Positions 1-8,917 are shown, counted from the first letter of the stretch. The stretch is DNA of 64,000 nucleotides from Streptomyces sp. NRRL S-646 (GCF_000720765.1 NZ_JODC01000001.1:248001-312000), one strand, 5' to 3'. The notes: a model not told the origin generated them from the letters alone. Translations and numbers: made by a program.

Positions 1-96
1 CTTAGTGGTAGCGGCGCGGCGAAACACCCGCTCTCCGATCGTCGTCCCAGCCAGGAGCCGCTGCAAGCGAGGACTCGGCCGCACAAGCCGATCGAG

Positions 97-399
97 TCAG
101 CCCGCCACGGCGGAGACGGTGCCCGGTTCGGGAGCATCGAAGTGTTCCGTGTGCAGGTCAGGGAGGATCTCGAAGACGTCTGCCGGCAGGGCGGGCCGCA
201 GGATACGCAGGAGGCGACCGCTGTCGGCCCCCGGCCGGAACCTGCCCTGCCGGGCCAGTACCCGGTTCCGTGCCCGGCACAGCAGGCGCAGGCCGCTGTC
301 GTCGATGAAGGTCACGGGGCGCAGGTCGAGCACCAGGTCGGGACACGGGCCGGCGGACAGGGCGTCGAGGCGTTGCGAAAGCGGTGTCGCCGTGAGCAT
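97..399 (-). CDS. STAS-domain anti-sigma factor antagonist-like protein, short
   Basis: The 100-residue product matches the core of a STAS domain. The segment VLDLRPVTFIDDSGLRLL has the usual hydrophobic strand followed by the D-S-G loop in which the anti-anti-sigma phospho-serine sits. Proteins of this family release sigma factors by binding an anti-sigma kinase, but no partner kinase is visible here. The N terminus is shorter than usual and lacks the first strand. An in-frame TAG lies two codons upstream of this ATG, so either the gene is 5'-truncated or it starts unusually late. Family assignment is fairly firm; intactness is doubtful. Confidence 0.6.
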   Translation of the reverse strand: MLTATPLSQRLDALSAGPCPDLVLDLRPVTFIDDSGLRLLCRARNRVLARQGRFRPGADSGRLLRILRPALPADVFEILPDLHTEHFDAPEPGTVSAVAG

Positions 400-766
400 G
401 TCGATCTACGTCCTGACCGCTGTGTACTCAGGCGGTCCCGTGCGGATACGAGGAACACGGAGGTGAGGCGGCCGGTACGTGTCCACGTACGCGTCCGGAA
501 CCGTGATCACGCAGCCTGGGGCGGTGCGCGTGCCGTTGCGCGAGAAGCGGATGAGGAAGTCGCAGATCGCCGCGGCCGCGCCCGGGGCACCGTCGAGGAG
601 AAGGCCCTGGTAGCTGTTCTGTCCAAGGAGACCCGGACCGGTCCGGTTTCACCCGCGCCGGGTGAGGCGGCGGCCGTGGCGCCGGTGAACGCTTGGCGTC
701 GACAGGCCGCCGACGTGTGCCTGCCCGAGCTGCGGCAGGCGTGGCGGACCGAGCAAGGAGGGTCTT
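400..766. other. stretch without a recognised gene
   Basis: I found no protein family on either strand. Open frames here are GC-driven shadows. The last bases carry the strong AAGGAGG ribosome binding site of the downstream glycoside hydrolase gene. The segment lies directly upstream of the truncated STAS gene and may hold decayed sequence from its missing 5' end. Confidence 0.4.
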
Positions 767-2692
767 GTGGACAGGTACCCGCCCATCGCGGAACACGGCA
801 TGGTCGGCGACCTCCAGACCGCCGCCCTGGTGTCGTCCGGCGGAAACATCGACTGGTGGTGCACGCCCCGCTTCGACTCGCCCAGTGTCTTCGCCTCGCT
901 CCTGGACAGCGAGCGCGGCGGGCACTGCCGACTTGCCGCAGAGTTCCCGGACGGCGACGGCATGACCGTACGTCAGCTGTATCTTTCCGACACGGCCATC
1001 CTGGTCACCCGGTACATGGCGCCCGGTGGAGTCGGTGAGGTGGCCGACTTCATGGTGCCCATCGACTCCGCGGCCCCGACGGACACGCACTGCCTGGTGA
1101 GGATCGCACGGGTCGTCCGGGGCAGTCTGCCCTTCGCCCTCACCTGCCAGCCGCGCTTCGACTACGGCCGCGCCGAGCACCGGCTCTCGCGGGCCGATGA
1201 TCACTCCGTGCTCTTCCGTGGCCCGGGGACGGACCTGCATCTGCAGTCCACCACCGGTGTCGCGCTCCTCGCGGACGGCAACGACATCACCGCCCGCTTC
1301 ACCCTGTCGGCCGGCGAGGCGGCCGCAGTGGTACTGACCAGCACGGCGGACGGCGATCCCGCCCCACCCCGCCCTTCCCTGGAAGAGGTCACCGACGCGC
1401 TGGAGACATGCCGCGCCTTCTGGCTGGAGTGGCTGCGGTCATGCACCTACCGGGGCCGTTGGCAGGACATCGTGAACCGCTCGGCGATCACGCTCAAGCT
1501 GCTCACCTACGCCCCCTCGGGAGCGCCCATCGCCGCCGCCACGATGGGACTGCCGGAGCAGGTCGGTGGTGAGCGCAATTGGGACTACCGCTACACGTGG
1601 GTCCGTGACGCGTCGCTGTCCGTCAAGGCGCTGATCGACCTGGGCTTCCTGGAGGAGGCGAACGCCTTCCGCCACTGGCTGCGCGAACGCATCGTGGACA
1701 AGGCGGCGGCCTCGGCGGACCCGCTGCAGATCATGTACCGGGTCGACGGCGATCCGCACCTGACCGAAGAGACCCTGGACCACCTGGAGGGCTACCTGGG
1801 ATCCAGCCCGGTCCGCGCGGGCAACGCGGCGGCCGGCCAGCTTCAGCTCGACATCTACGGCGAGGCGTCGGACGCGCTCATCGTGGACGGTGACATCGGT
1901 GCCATTCGTGGCTGGAAGGCGCTGAGCGACGTTCTGGACTGGCTCGCCGACCACTGGGATCAGCCTGACGAGGGGATCTGGGAGACCCGGGGCGGCCGAC
2001 AGGACTTCACTTACAGCCGGCTGATGACGTGGGTGGCGTTCGACCGCGGCGTCCGCGCGGCCACCGAGTTCTCCCGCCCGGCCGACGTCGCTCGCTGGAC
2101 CGCCGCGCGGGACACGGTCTTCCGTCAGATCGTCGAGCGCGGCTGGGACGACAAGCGGCGGGCGTTCGTGCAGCACTACGACACCGACGTCCTGGACGCG
2201 TCACTGCTGCTCATGCCCAGGGTCGGCTTCGTCTCGCCGCGTGATCCGGACTGGCTGACCACCCTGGACGCCATGGACGAGGAACTGGTCAGCGACAGCC
2301 TCGTCTACCGCTACGACCCGAAGGCATCCCCCGACGGCCTGCGCGGCTCCGAGGGCACCTTCAACCTGTGCAGCTTCTTCTACGTCGAGGCCCTCGCCCG
2401 CAGTGGCATGCTCGAGCAGGCCCGCTACGCCTTCGACAAGATGCTCACCTACGCCAACCACGTCGGCCTCTTCGCCGAGGAGATCGGCCCCTCGGGCGAG
2501 CAACTCGGCAACTTCCCCCAGGCGTTCACCCACCTCGCCCTGGTCGCGGCGGCCATAGCGCTCGACGAGGAACTGGACAAGGCCAAGACCCGACCGCGGC
2601 GTGGACGATCCGGCTACCACCGCGGGCATCCGGCAACCCATGGCCTCACCGTGCCCGACAGGGCCGCGCACGAGGGCGACCCCCGTGGTTGA
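767..2692 (+). CDS. GH15 family glycoside hydrolase (glucoamylase/trehalase-like)
   Basis: The 641-residue protein has the N-terminal pattern of actinobacterial GH15 enzymes (PIAEHGMVGD, then GNIDWWCTPRFDSPSVF) and the barrel signature ERNWDYRYTWVRDASLS near residue 270. These enzymes hydrolyse alpha-glucosidic bonds in trehalose, maltodextrin or glycogen. There is no signal peptide, so it should act in the cytoplasm on storage carbohydrate. The GTG start is chosen because AAGGAGGG lies 5 nt upstream. Its 3' end overlaps the next gene by a few bases, suggesting translational coupling. Substrate cannot be told from sequence; family assignment is secure. Confidence 0.9.
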   Translation: MDRYPPIAEHGMVGDLQTAALVSSGGNIDWWCTPRFDSPSVFASLLDSERGGHCRLAAEFPDGDGMTVRQLYLSDTAILVTRYMAPGGVGEVADFMVPIDSAAPTDTHCLVRIARVVRGSLPFALTCQPRFDYGRAEHRLSRADDHSVLFRGPGTDLHLQSTTGVALLADGNDITARFTLSAGEAAAVVLTSTADGDPAPPRPSLEEVTDALETCRAFWLEWLRSCTYRGRWQDIVNRSAITLKLLTYAPSGAPIAAATMGLPEQVGGERNWDYRYTWVRDASLSVKALIDLGFLEEANAFRHWLRERIVDKAAASADPLQIMYRVDGDPHLTEETLDHLEGYLGSSPVRAGNAAAGQLQLDIYGEASDALIVDGDIGAIRGWKALSDVLDWLADHWDQPDEGIWETRGGRQDFTYSRLMTWVAFDRGVRAATEFSRPADVARWTAARDTVFRQIVERGWDDKRRAFVQHYDTDVLDASLLLMPRVGFVSPRDPDWLTTLDAMDEELVSDSLVYRYDPKASPDGLRGSEGTFNLCSFFYVEALARSGMLEQARYAFDKMLTYANHVGLFAEEIGPSGEQLGNFPQAFTHLALVAAAIALDEELDKAKTRPRRGRSGYHRGHPATHGLTVPDRAAHEGDPRG

Positions 2693-4094
2693 CGCGGGGG
2701 CGGCCGGGCCTGCGCAGTTGGCGCCGACCGAGCACGGACGCGTGCTCGCCGCCCTCGCCCTGGCGCAGTTCATCTGCAGCTTCGCCGGCTCCAACATGAA
2801 TGTGATGATCAACGACATCAGCGAGGACCTGGACACCACCGTCCAAGGCGTCCAGGTGGCCATCACGGTCTTCCTGCTCGTGATGGCGGCGCTGATGATC
2901 CCCGGCGGCAAACTGACCGACCGCTACGGCCGCAAACGCTGCTTCCTGACCGGTCTCGTCGTCTACGCGGTCGGCGCCCTGCTGAGTGCGGCCGCACCGG
3001 GACTCGGCGTGTTGATTCTCGGCAACTCGATCCTCGAGGGCATCGGCACCGCGCTGCTCATCCCGCCTGTCTACATCCTCACGACCCTCCTCTACCCGGA
3101 CGTCTCCTCCCGCGCCCGTGCGTTCGGGGTCGTCATGGCACTGGGCGGCCTCGGGGCCGCCGCCGGGCCGCTGATCGGCGGACTCATCACCACCGTCATC
3201 AGCTGGCGTGCGGCCTTCGTGTTCCAGGCCCTGGTGATCGCGGTGATCGTCCTGCTCAGCCGACGCATGGACGACCCGCTGCCCCCCGATCCCACCCGCC
3301 CCTTCGACACCACCGGGGCGGTCCTGTCCGCCGTCGGCCTCGTCCTCGTCGTCATGGGCATCCTCGCCGCGGACAACAACGTCTGGCTCATGATCGCCCT
3401 GCTGGCCGCCGGCGCACTCGTGCTCTGGTGGTTCTTCCGCTCCGTCCGCGCCAAGGAAGCTTCCGGCCGGGAGCCCCTGCTGTCCTTGAGTCTCTTCCGC
3501 AACCGCACGTCCAACCTCGGACTCGTCACGCAGAACGTCCAGTGGCTGCTGCTCCTGGGCACGTCGTTCACGGTGGCCGCCTACCTGCAGGTCGTCCGCG
3601 GCTACGACGCCGTCCAGACCGGGGTCGTCTTCACCGCGGCCACCCTGGGCCTGCTGGCCACGTCGCTCTCCGCCGAGCGCCTGGCCCGCCGGCACTCCCA
3701 GCGAACGCTCATCATGACCGGCTTCGTCGTCACCCTCGCCGGAGTCGTCGTCCTGATCACCCTGACCGGGAGCCTCTCCACCGCCTGGGCCTTCGTCCCC
3801 GGCCTCCTCCTCATCGGACTCGGCCTCGGCGTCATGCTGACCCCCTCCGTCAACGTCGTCCAGTCGAGCTTTCCCGAGGAACGACAGGGAGAGATCTCGG
3901 GCCTCTCCCGCAGCGTGTCCAACCTCGGTTCGTCCTTCGGCACGGCCATCTCCGGCACCATCCTCGTCTCCGGTCTCTCCAAGGGCGCCTACGCCGCCGC
4001 CATGATCACCCTGGCCGCCATCGGCCTCGGCGGCCTGGCCGCGGCAGCACTCCTGCCCCGAGAAACGGGGCCCCGGAACACACGTGCCTCTTGA
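2685..4094 (+). CDS. MFS transporter, DHA2-type (drug:H+ antiporter-2 like)
   Basis: About 469 residues with some 14 predicted membrane helices. MFS motif A is visible as GGKLTDRYGRKR after the second helix, and the antiporter-type motif as LGGLGAAAGPLIGGLI. DHA2 proteins export drugs, dyes or metabolites using the proton gradient. The GTG start at 2685 overlaps the preceding GH15 stop, giving a coupled two-gene unit. An in-frame start at 2601 also exists but would run 92 bases into the GH15 coding region. Nothing shows the substrate. Confidence 0.88.
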   Translation: MVDAGAAGPAQLAPTEHGRVLAALALAQFICSFAGSNMNVMINDISEDLDTTVQGVQVAITVFLLVMAALMIPGGKLTDRYGRKRCFLTGLVVYAVGALLSAAAPGLGVLILGNSILEGIGTALLIPPVYILTTLLYPDVSSRARAFGVVMALGGLGAAAGPLIGGLITTVISWRAAFVFQALVIAVIVLLSRRMDDPLPPDPTRPFDTTGAVLSAVGLVLVVMGILAADNNVWLMIALLAAGALVLWWFFRSVRAKEASGREPLLSLSLFRNRTSNLGLVTQNVQWLLLLGTSFTVAAYLQVVRGYDAVQTGVVFTAATLGLLATSLSAERLARRHSQRTLIMTGFVVTLAGVVVLITLTGSLSTAWAFVPGLLLIGLGLGVMLTPSVNVVQSSFPEERQGEISGLSRSVSNLGSSFGTAISGTILVSGLSKGAYAAAMITLAAIGLGGLAAAALLPRETGPRNTRAS

Positions 4095-4149
4095 ACCCTG
4101 TCGCGGGTTCGCCGTTCTGATCGAGCGGCAGGGCGAGGCGGGGATCCTG

Positions 4150-4296
4150 CTTCGACCACGCTGTGAGCGAGGCGTTCAACAGCGTGCTCAAGACTTCTAC
4201 AACACCGGGCGGCTACACAGCGTGTGCGGTTTCAAGAGCCCGATCGACTATGAACGCGAGTACCGCGCCACCCTCGGCGAGGGACTGGCCGCATAG
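4150..4296 (+). mobile_element. IS3-family transposase C-terminal remnant
   Basis: Two adjoining frames give SEAFNSVLK and then YNTGRLHSVCGFKSPIDYE, which is the end of the DDE integrase core of IS3-type OrfB proteins (usually YN..R.HS..GY.SP..YE). A frameshift separates them and the rest of the element is missing, so it is dead. No inverted repeats were found. About 170 bp of unassigned sequence follow before the 234-bp repeat. Confidence 0.65.
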
Positions 4297-4476
4297 ATCG
4301 TCTCCACGCACACGTGCCGATCGTCAAAAAGCCGCAGCGCCTCCCCGAGGCTGCCGTTGTCGGCATACGTGCGCAGTGTGGCCTTGACTGCGTCGGCGAG
4401 GGCGTGGGAACGCGTGACGATGCTCTTGGACTTGAGGGAGTCGAGTGCCGAAGCGCTCGTCAGCCAGAGTCGCACC

Positions 4477-4710
4477 AGGGCCGACCGGCCCCGCTCGCCG
4501 CCACCGTACGCCGACCGGCCCCGTGGCCCGAAGAGGCGGCTGCCTCTCCCCTGGACGGCGATCTGGTGAGACCTTTTAGGTGTGTCCGTCCTCATTGCGT
4601 CCGTGAGGGGGTGTGACCGATGCGGAAATTCAGACGCACGCAGGTCATGGGGTGGCGCTGGCGCAGCAATCCGCTGCGGAGGCACAGCGATGTGGTGGAG
4701 GCGTGGATCG
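4477..4710 (+). repeat. 234-bp direct repeat, copy A
   Basis: This block matches 19287-19520 over its whole 234 bp without indels, with about eight mismatches by eye. It includes two GGCCGACCGGCC-type palindromes, the promoter and leader, and the first about 30 codons of an Rv1733c-like membrane protein gene. Homology stops abruptly at 4710, inside the codon run for EAWI, where DsrE-type sequence begins. It therefore looks like a recent duplication or recombination product. Confidence 0.85.
4478..4491. promoter_or_regulatory. candidate DevR/OsdR-type palindromic box
   Basis: GGGCCGACCGGCCC fits the window-wide motif GGNCCG-NN-CGGNCC. A second, half-degenerate site lies at 4508-4521. Both are upstream of the truncated membrane-protein gene at 4620. 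Regulator assignment is inferred from recurrence and context only. Confidence 0.45.
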
Positions 4711-4766
4711 CACCATCTCGATCATCGTCTCCCAGGGGTCCCTGGAAGGGGTCCACCCGGCCCTGA
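4620..4766 (+). pseudogene. 5' fragment of Rv1733c-like membrane protein gene
   Basis: The first 30 or so codons (RWRSNPLRRHSDVVEAW) are nearly identical to the intact gene at 19430. They include the N-terminal basic stretch that precedes the first membrane helix. After codon 30 the frame enters foreign sequence and stops at 4764-4766. The helix and all extracytoplasmic sequence are lost, so no functional product is expected. The break coincides with the end of the 234-bp repeat. Confidence 0.75.
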
Positions 4767-5160
4767 TCATGGCCAACGGAGCCCGCGCCGAAGGGATCGA
4801 GGCCGACCTGTTCTTCACCTTCTTCGGCCTGGACGCCATCACGAAGAAGCGCTGGGAGCACATCAAGCCGGCCACCGTCGGCAATCCCGGTCCTGCACCT
4901 GCCGACACTCCTGGGCGGGATGCCTATTGTGCCGGATTTGTCACCCGCTTCATGGAACGCAAGATGGACAAGCTCGACATCCCGCCCGTCCCCGGGTTCA
5001 TCGAGATGATCACTGACACCGGTGCGGGCATCTAGGCCTGCAAGGCCTCGGTCGACCTCATCGAGCTCGGCAAGGACGACCTCGTGGACCGGGTGCAGGG
5101 CGTCATTACCACGGAGAGTTCTATGGGCAAGCGGCCGGCGGCCAGATCATCTACACCTGA
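4711..5160 (+). pseudogene. DsrE/DsrF-family protein, decayed
   Basis: The segment TISIIVSQGSLEGVHPAL and FFTFFGLDAITKK is typical of DsrE-like proteins, small peripheral sulfur-relay or peroxiredoxin-like proteins. The match continues through three frames. LPTLLGGMPIVPDL is shifted out of frame near 4885 and back near 4950. FMERKMDKLDIPPVPGF follows, then an in-frame TAG after GAGI (about 5033). A further shift restores the ending FYGQAAGGQIIYT at 5160. The start codon is missing because of fusion to the repeat. At least four lesions make it a clear pseudogene. Confidence 0.8.
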
Positions 5161-5201
5161 CCGGCGCGGCGCGGAAGCGGTCCCGTCCAGCCTGGCAGTG
5201 A

Positions 5202-5215
5202 GGGCCGACCGGCCC
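5202..5215. promoter_or_regulatory. candidate DevR/OsdR-type palindromic box
   Basis: GGGCCGACCGGCCC is identical in sequence to the boxes at 4478 and 19288. It ends 91 bp upstream of the XRE-PPOX gene start at 5307. Function is inferred. Confidence 0.45.
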
Positions 5216-5306
5216 AAGCCCGCCCCGCCAGATCCGGACATGCTGGATCTAAGGATCAATCCGGGCGTAGGGTCTCGCCCGGCCGGGCGAGAGGGAGTGA
5301 GGGGCC

Positions 5307-5981
5307 ATGGCGGACAAGGCACCGTCTCGGACGGCGGAGGGCCATGCGCTGGGCGATCTCGGACGTCGTCTCGCCGCCCGGCGCGCGGAACTCGGACTGA
5401 GCCGGAAGGAGACAGCCACCCGCGCCGGCATGACGCCGGGCTACCTCCAATACCTCGAGGAGTACCCCGGCGCCGCACCGGGCCGGGGCGTCCTGCTCCG
5501 GCTGGCCGAGGGCCTGGAGACCACAGTGCGGGATCTCGCCGGCGGCGACACCGAACTGCCGAGCGGCCTGGGGCAGGCCTCCCGCCGTCCCGACTTCACG
5601 TCGCTGAGCGTCTCGGAGTGCCGGGCTCTGCTCTCCACGCACGGAGTGGGTCGGATCGCGGTGCCCACGGTCTCGGGGCCCGTCGTCGTGCCCGTGAACT
5701 ACAGCGTCGTCGAGGGTGCCATCGTCTTCCGCACCGAACCCGGCAGCACACCGTCGCAGGCGTCCGGCTGCCAGGTCGCCTTCGAGGTCGACCGCATCGA
5801 CGACGCGTTCAGCAGGGGCTGGAGCGTGCTGGTGCGGGGCCGTGCCCGGACCGTGACGGACCCCGACGAGGTGCGCCGGCTCGCCGAGGACGCCCGCAAC
5901 GAGCCCTGGGCCGGCGGCCACCGCGACCAGTGGGTGCGCATCGATCCCCTCAGCCTCACCGGGCGACGCATCACGGTGTGA
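5307..5981 (+). CDS. helix-turn-helix plus PPOX-type split-barrel flavin-binding fusion protein
   Basis: 224 residues in two parts. Residues about 18-70 form an XRE-type helix-turn-helix (LAARRAELGLSRKETATRAG). Residues about 95-222 form a pyridoxamine-phosphate-oxidase-like split barrel (CRALLSTHGVGRIAVPT, then VAFEVDRIDDAFSRGWSVLV, ending WVRIDPLSLTGRRI). Such barrels bind FMN, F420 or haem. The fusion is typical of actinobacterial stress islands and could act as a redox-sensing regulator; that is inference. The ATG is preceded by GAGGGAGTGAGGGGCC. The next gene encodes a barrel-only paralogue. Confidence 0.85.
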   Translation: MADKAPSRTAEGHALGDLGRRLAARRAELGLSRKETATRAGMTPGYLQYLEEYPGAAPGRGVLLRLAEGLETTVRDLAGGDTELPSGLGQASRRPDFTSLSVSECRALLSTHGVGRIAVPTVSGPVVVPVNYSVVEGAIVFRTEPGSTPSQASGCQVAFEVDRIDDAFSRGWSVLVRGRARTVTDPDEVRRLAEDARNEPWAGGHRDQWVRIDPLSLTGRRITV

Positions 5982-6005
5982 CGCGGGACGTTCTGCGGCC
6001 GGGCG

Positions 6006-6020
6006 GGGACCGATGGACCC
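6006..6020. promoter_or_regulatory. candidate regulatory dyad upstream of PPOX gene
   Basis: GGGACCGATGGACCC is a degenerate relative of the GGNCCGNNCGGNCC boxes. It ends 76 bp before the PPOX start, the same spacing seen for other boxes in this island. Confidence 0.35.
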
Positions 6021-6096
6021 TCACCCGCCGCCCCGACCCGACGGACGATGGACCGGACGCTCCAGCGTCGCATCCAGGTGAGAGACGGGCTGGCTC

Positions 6097-6537
6097 ATGT
6101 ATCCGAACGACGGTTTCCGCGAACTCGAACGGCAGGAGTGCCTGCGTCTCCTGGCGCAGGTGCCTGTCGGCCGCATCGTCCACACCCGGCAGGCCCTGCC
6201 CGCGGTGCTGCCCGTCAACTTCTCCCTCGACAGTGACGGAGCGGTGCTGCTGCGCACCTCGGCGGCCTCCGAACTGGCCCGCGCCGTCGACGGCACGGTG
6301 GTCGCCTTCGAGGTCGACGAGGTCGATGCGGTGGCGCACTCCGGCTGGAGCGTCGTCGTCACCGGGGCGGCCAGGGTGGTGCGCGACCCCGACGAGCACG
6401 AGCGCCTGACCCGGACCGGCCCCCGCTCGTGGGCGCCCTCGCCCGAGGAGGTCTTCGTCCGCATCGAGCCCGAACTGATCACCGGCCGCGAACTCGTGGG
6501 CGGACGCAGCCTGTACGGGGTCCGTCTGTCGCCCTGA
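6097..6537 (+). CDS. pyridoxamine 5'-phosphate oxidase-family (split-barrel) protein
   Basis: 146 residues forming one split-barrel domain. It begins LERQECLRLLAQVPVGRIV, continues with FEVDEVDAVAHSGWSVVVTG, and ends VFVRIEPELITGRELV. The family binds FMN or F420 and reduces small molecules or protects against redox stress. It is related to the C-terminal half of the neighbouring protein at 5307, so the pair probably arose by duplication. No partner or substrate can be inferred. A candidate stress box lies upstream. Confidence 0.85.
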   Translation: MYPNDGFRELERQECLRLLAQVPVGRIVHTRQALPAVLPVNFSLDSDGAVLLRTSAASELARAVDGTVVAFEVDEVDAVAHSGWSVVVTGAARVVRDPDEHERLTRTGPRSWAPSPEEVFVRIEPELITGRELVGGRSLYGVRLSP

Positions 6538-6814
6538 GCGCCGCCGCACCCGATGTCGGCGAGGCGCGAGCCCGACAGGGCCGTCCGCCCCCTCCGCACC
6601 CCGCGGACCAGGACCCCCGGGCCCGCGACGGGGACTCTTGGCCCACCTTCCCATGGCGCACCGCGGCAGAGAGTGACAGCGGGCCACCGGCACGCGTCGT
6701 GCGGTCGGAGGGCCTGCGGCCCCGAGATGATCACCGGGGCCGCACCACTGCGAGCGGAAGGAATGGGCGGCACGCTGCAGCAATCGAGGAAGCACAACGA
6801 CGCACCGCCGAAAG

Positions 6815-7136
6815 GTGTGGGCGAAGGTGCGCTGGGTCGCTGCTGACCCTTCGACGCACACCGGCACCACGAGGGTCGAGCCGGGCACCGCCCTCGGCAC
6901 CCGGGTCACCAGCTGTACCGATCACACCGGCAGGCTGGTCCTCGAACCCGCGAGCGCGACCGAGGCATGGCTGCAGACGGCGCTGAACAGCGCCGTCTGC
7001 AGCCATGGGAGCCGGGGCCGTGGTCCTGGTCGGCGGGCAGCTCGTACGCGGACGGCTGGACCGGCGGCGCCTGGCGGAGTGGGACGCGCAGTGGGCGCAG
7101 GTCGGCCCCCAATGGAGGAAGCGGATGCCCGGCTGA
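6815..7136 (+). pseudogene. Rv1733c-like membrane protein, 5'-truncated and frameshifted
   Basis: The reading VWAKVRWVAADPSTHTGTTR corresponds to the extracytoplasmic part of the intact homologue at 29873 (VWGKVRWTAADGTTHTGLTR). After TEAWLQTAL the match moves to another frame as GAGAVVLVGGQLVRGRLD, ending WAQVGPQWRKRMPG at 7136, which parallels WERVGPQWRKKMTG of the intact copy. The N-terminal membrane helix is absent. The frame change falls exactly in a long perfect inverted repeat, suggesting the palindrome and the lesion arose together. Confidence 0.75.
6966..7007. repeat. perfect 20-bp inverted repeat with 2-nt spacer
   Basis: The left arm starts CATGGCTGCAGACGGCGCTG and the right arm is its exact reverse complement, separated by AA. 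The whole is a 42-nt cruciform or hairpin with no mismatch. It lies inside the broken Rv1733c-like gene where the reading frame is lost. It lacks a following T-run, so it does not look like a terminator. Confidence 0.85.
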
Positions 7137-7234
7137 CGGAAGCCGACCGGATCCCAGCCTGAGCCGGTCGGCCCGCGCGGCCGGCCTGCACTCCTGGCCG
7201 CGCACACAAGGCCCGCCGACCGACTCGAAACCGG

Positions 7235-8806
7235 TCACCGACGGTGCATCGTCTCCAGAGCCGCAGCCAGGACACGGGGGTCATGGTGCCCCTTGTAGAC
7301 CTCGGGAGGCTGCCGGTCGAGGTGCAGGAGCCGGGCCACCGCGGTCCACGCGGTGCGCACCGAGTAGTCGACGGTGAAGACGACGTCGTCGGGCACCTCC
7401 GCGAACTGCCCGATGAAGGCCAGGTTGACCGATCCCTCGGGCACGACATGGGGGCGGTCCTCGCGGCGGCGCACCAGGAACTGGCTGGTGATGTACGGCA
7501 TCACGCAGGGCACGACGGTTGAGGTCTCCAGGACCCGGGCCGCCGACGACTTGTCGAAGTGCAGATGGTGCAGCACCTCCTCGAGGATCTCCCGGCCGGA
7601 GCACATCGTCATCGGCTTGGGCGTGTGGTTGCCCGCGCGGCCGGGGAACAGACCGTAGCCCCACCACACGGAGACGCCCTCTGGCTGATCGCGGTAGACC
7701 GGCTGGCGGTTGGCGACGATCGTCAGCAGCCAGTTGGAGTCGGTGAAGGTCATCAGCCCGCCCCTGCCGCTCTCACGGCCCGCGAACTCGGCCAGCGCGT
7801 CCAGGAAGACGGGATCCTTGGCGGTGACGGTGAACGACTCCCAGCGAGACTCCTTCACATGCTTGTCGAAGGCCGCCGGGTTGCCGAAGTCCTCGCGCCC
7901 GCGGGCGATGCGGTGCCACAGCAGCCACGCCGGCGAGCGGTGGCCGGGCGGAGGCGGCGCCGTGGTGTGCGAACCGAGGCTGGAGGCGTCCGTCATCGAG
8001 CCGTTGGTGACCAGGACCAGGTCCTCGGGAGTCACGGCGATCTTCTCGTCGCGGCCGCGGCGGGAGACGTAGAGGGTCTCGACCGTGGTGCCGTCCTGCC
8101 CCGGCGCGAACCCGAGGTCGGTGACCCGGCTTCCGGTGTGCACGGTGACGCCGCGCTCGCGCAGCCAGGCCGTCAGGGGCCGCACGATCGAGTCGTACTG
8201 GTTGTAGCGGGTCCGGTGGATGCCCGACATCGACGCGAACTCAGGAAAGAGATGGATGAACCGCCTCAGGTAGCGGCGGAACTCGATCGCGCTGTGCCAG
8301 GGCTGGAAGGCGAACGTGGTGCACCACATGAACCAGAAGTTCGTGGTGAAGAAGTGCTCGCCGAAGCAGTCCGTGATGCGTTTGCCCTCCAGGTGCCCCT
8401 CGGGGCTCGCCAGACAGCGGACCAGTTCCAGCCGGTCGCGCTCGTAGAACCCCATCGAGGCGGTGTCGACGATCTTTCCGGACCCGTCGACGAGACGTGC
8501 CACGTCGTCCCAGGCGAACTCCTCGTGCCCCGCCAGGATCTCCTCGGTCACGGACACCGCGGGATCATCGAGGGTGGGGATCGCGGACAGCAGGTCGTAC
8601 GTGCAGCGGAACTCGGCCTCGAACATCCGCCCTTCGAGCATGCTGTAGCCGGCATCCACGCTGCCGCCCGCGTCCAGACTGCCCCCGAGGGTGTGGTGTT
8701 CCTCGAAGAGGTGGATGTCCGCCCCGTCGAATCCGCCGTCACGGATCAGGAACGTGGCCGCGGCGAGCGCCGCGATCCCGCTGCCCACCAGATACGCCTT
8801 CGCCAT
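7235..8806 (-). CDS. ohyA: oleate hydratase (FAD-binding)
   Basis: 523 residues matching the myosin-cross-reactive-antigen/oleate hydratase family. The N-terminal dinucleotide-binding motif is GSGIAALAAATFLIRDGG, followed by EEHHTLGGSLD and the family-typical FWFMWCTTFAFQPWHSAIEFRRY. The enzyme adds water to the cis-9 double bond of oleate using FAD structurally, acting on membrane-derived fatty acids. The start MAKAYLVG is chosen because GAGGAG lies 7 nt upstream; an upstream in-frame start would add 13 residues. It reads divergently from the broken response regulator, with palindromic boxes about 100 and 160 bp upstream. Confidence 0.92.
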   Translation of the reverse strand: MAKAYLVGSGIAALAAATFLIRDGGFDGADIHLFEEHHTLGGSLDAGGSVDAGYSMLEGRMFEAEFRCTYDLLSAIPTLDDPAVSVTEEILAGHEEFAWDDVARLVDGSGKIVDTASMGFYERDRLELVRCLASPEGHLEGKRITDCFGEHFFTTNFWFMWCTTFAFQPWHSAIEFRRYLRRFIHLFPEFASMSGIHRTRYNQYDSIVRPLTAWLRERGVTVHTGSRVTDLGFAPGQDGTTVETLYVSRRGRDEKIAVTPEDLVLVTNGSMTDASSLGSHTTAPPPPGHRSPAWLLWHRIARGREDFGNPAAFDKHVKESRWESFTVTAKDPVFLDALAEFAGRESGRGGLMTFTDSNWLLTIVANRQPVYRDQPEGVSVWWGYGLFPGRAGNHTPKPMTMCSGREILEEVLHHLHFDKSSAARVLETSTVVPCVMPYITSQFLVRRREDRPHVVPEGSVNLAFIGQFAEVPDDVVFTVDYSVRTAWTAVARLLHLDRQPPEVYKGHHDPRVLAAALETMHRR

Positions 8807-8903
8807 CACACAACTCCTCGTCCTCGCCGGCCGATCGGGAACCACGACGCCCCACGTTGTCGTGCGCCCGGGGCCTGGTCAGTGGGCCGTTGGTCACCTG
8901 TGC

Positions 8904-8917
8904 GGGCCGGTCGGCCC
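8904..8917. promoter_or_regulatory. candidate DevR/OsdR-type palindromic box
   Basis: GGGCCGGTCGGCCC lies about 98 bp upstream of the oleate hydratase start on the minus strand. A looser site, GGGCCGTTGGTCAC, lies at 8884-8897. Confidence 0.45.

Noticed and set aside
4248..4685. A 145-codon minus-strand frame with the peptide DSLKSKSIVTRSHALADAV
   Set aside because: It crosses the IS3 remnant and the 234-bp repeat and matches no family; any real piece is too short to name.
6966..7007. Palindrome as an intrinsic terminator
   Set aside because: No T-run follows, and it lies inside a former coding region.
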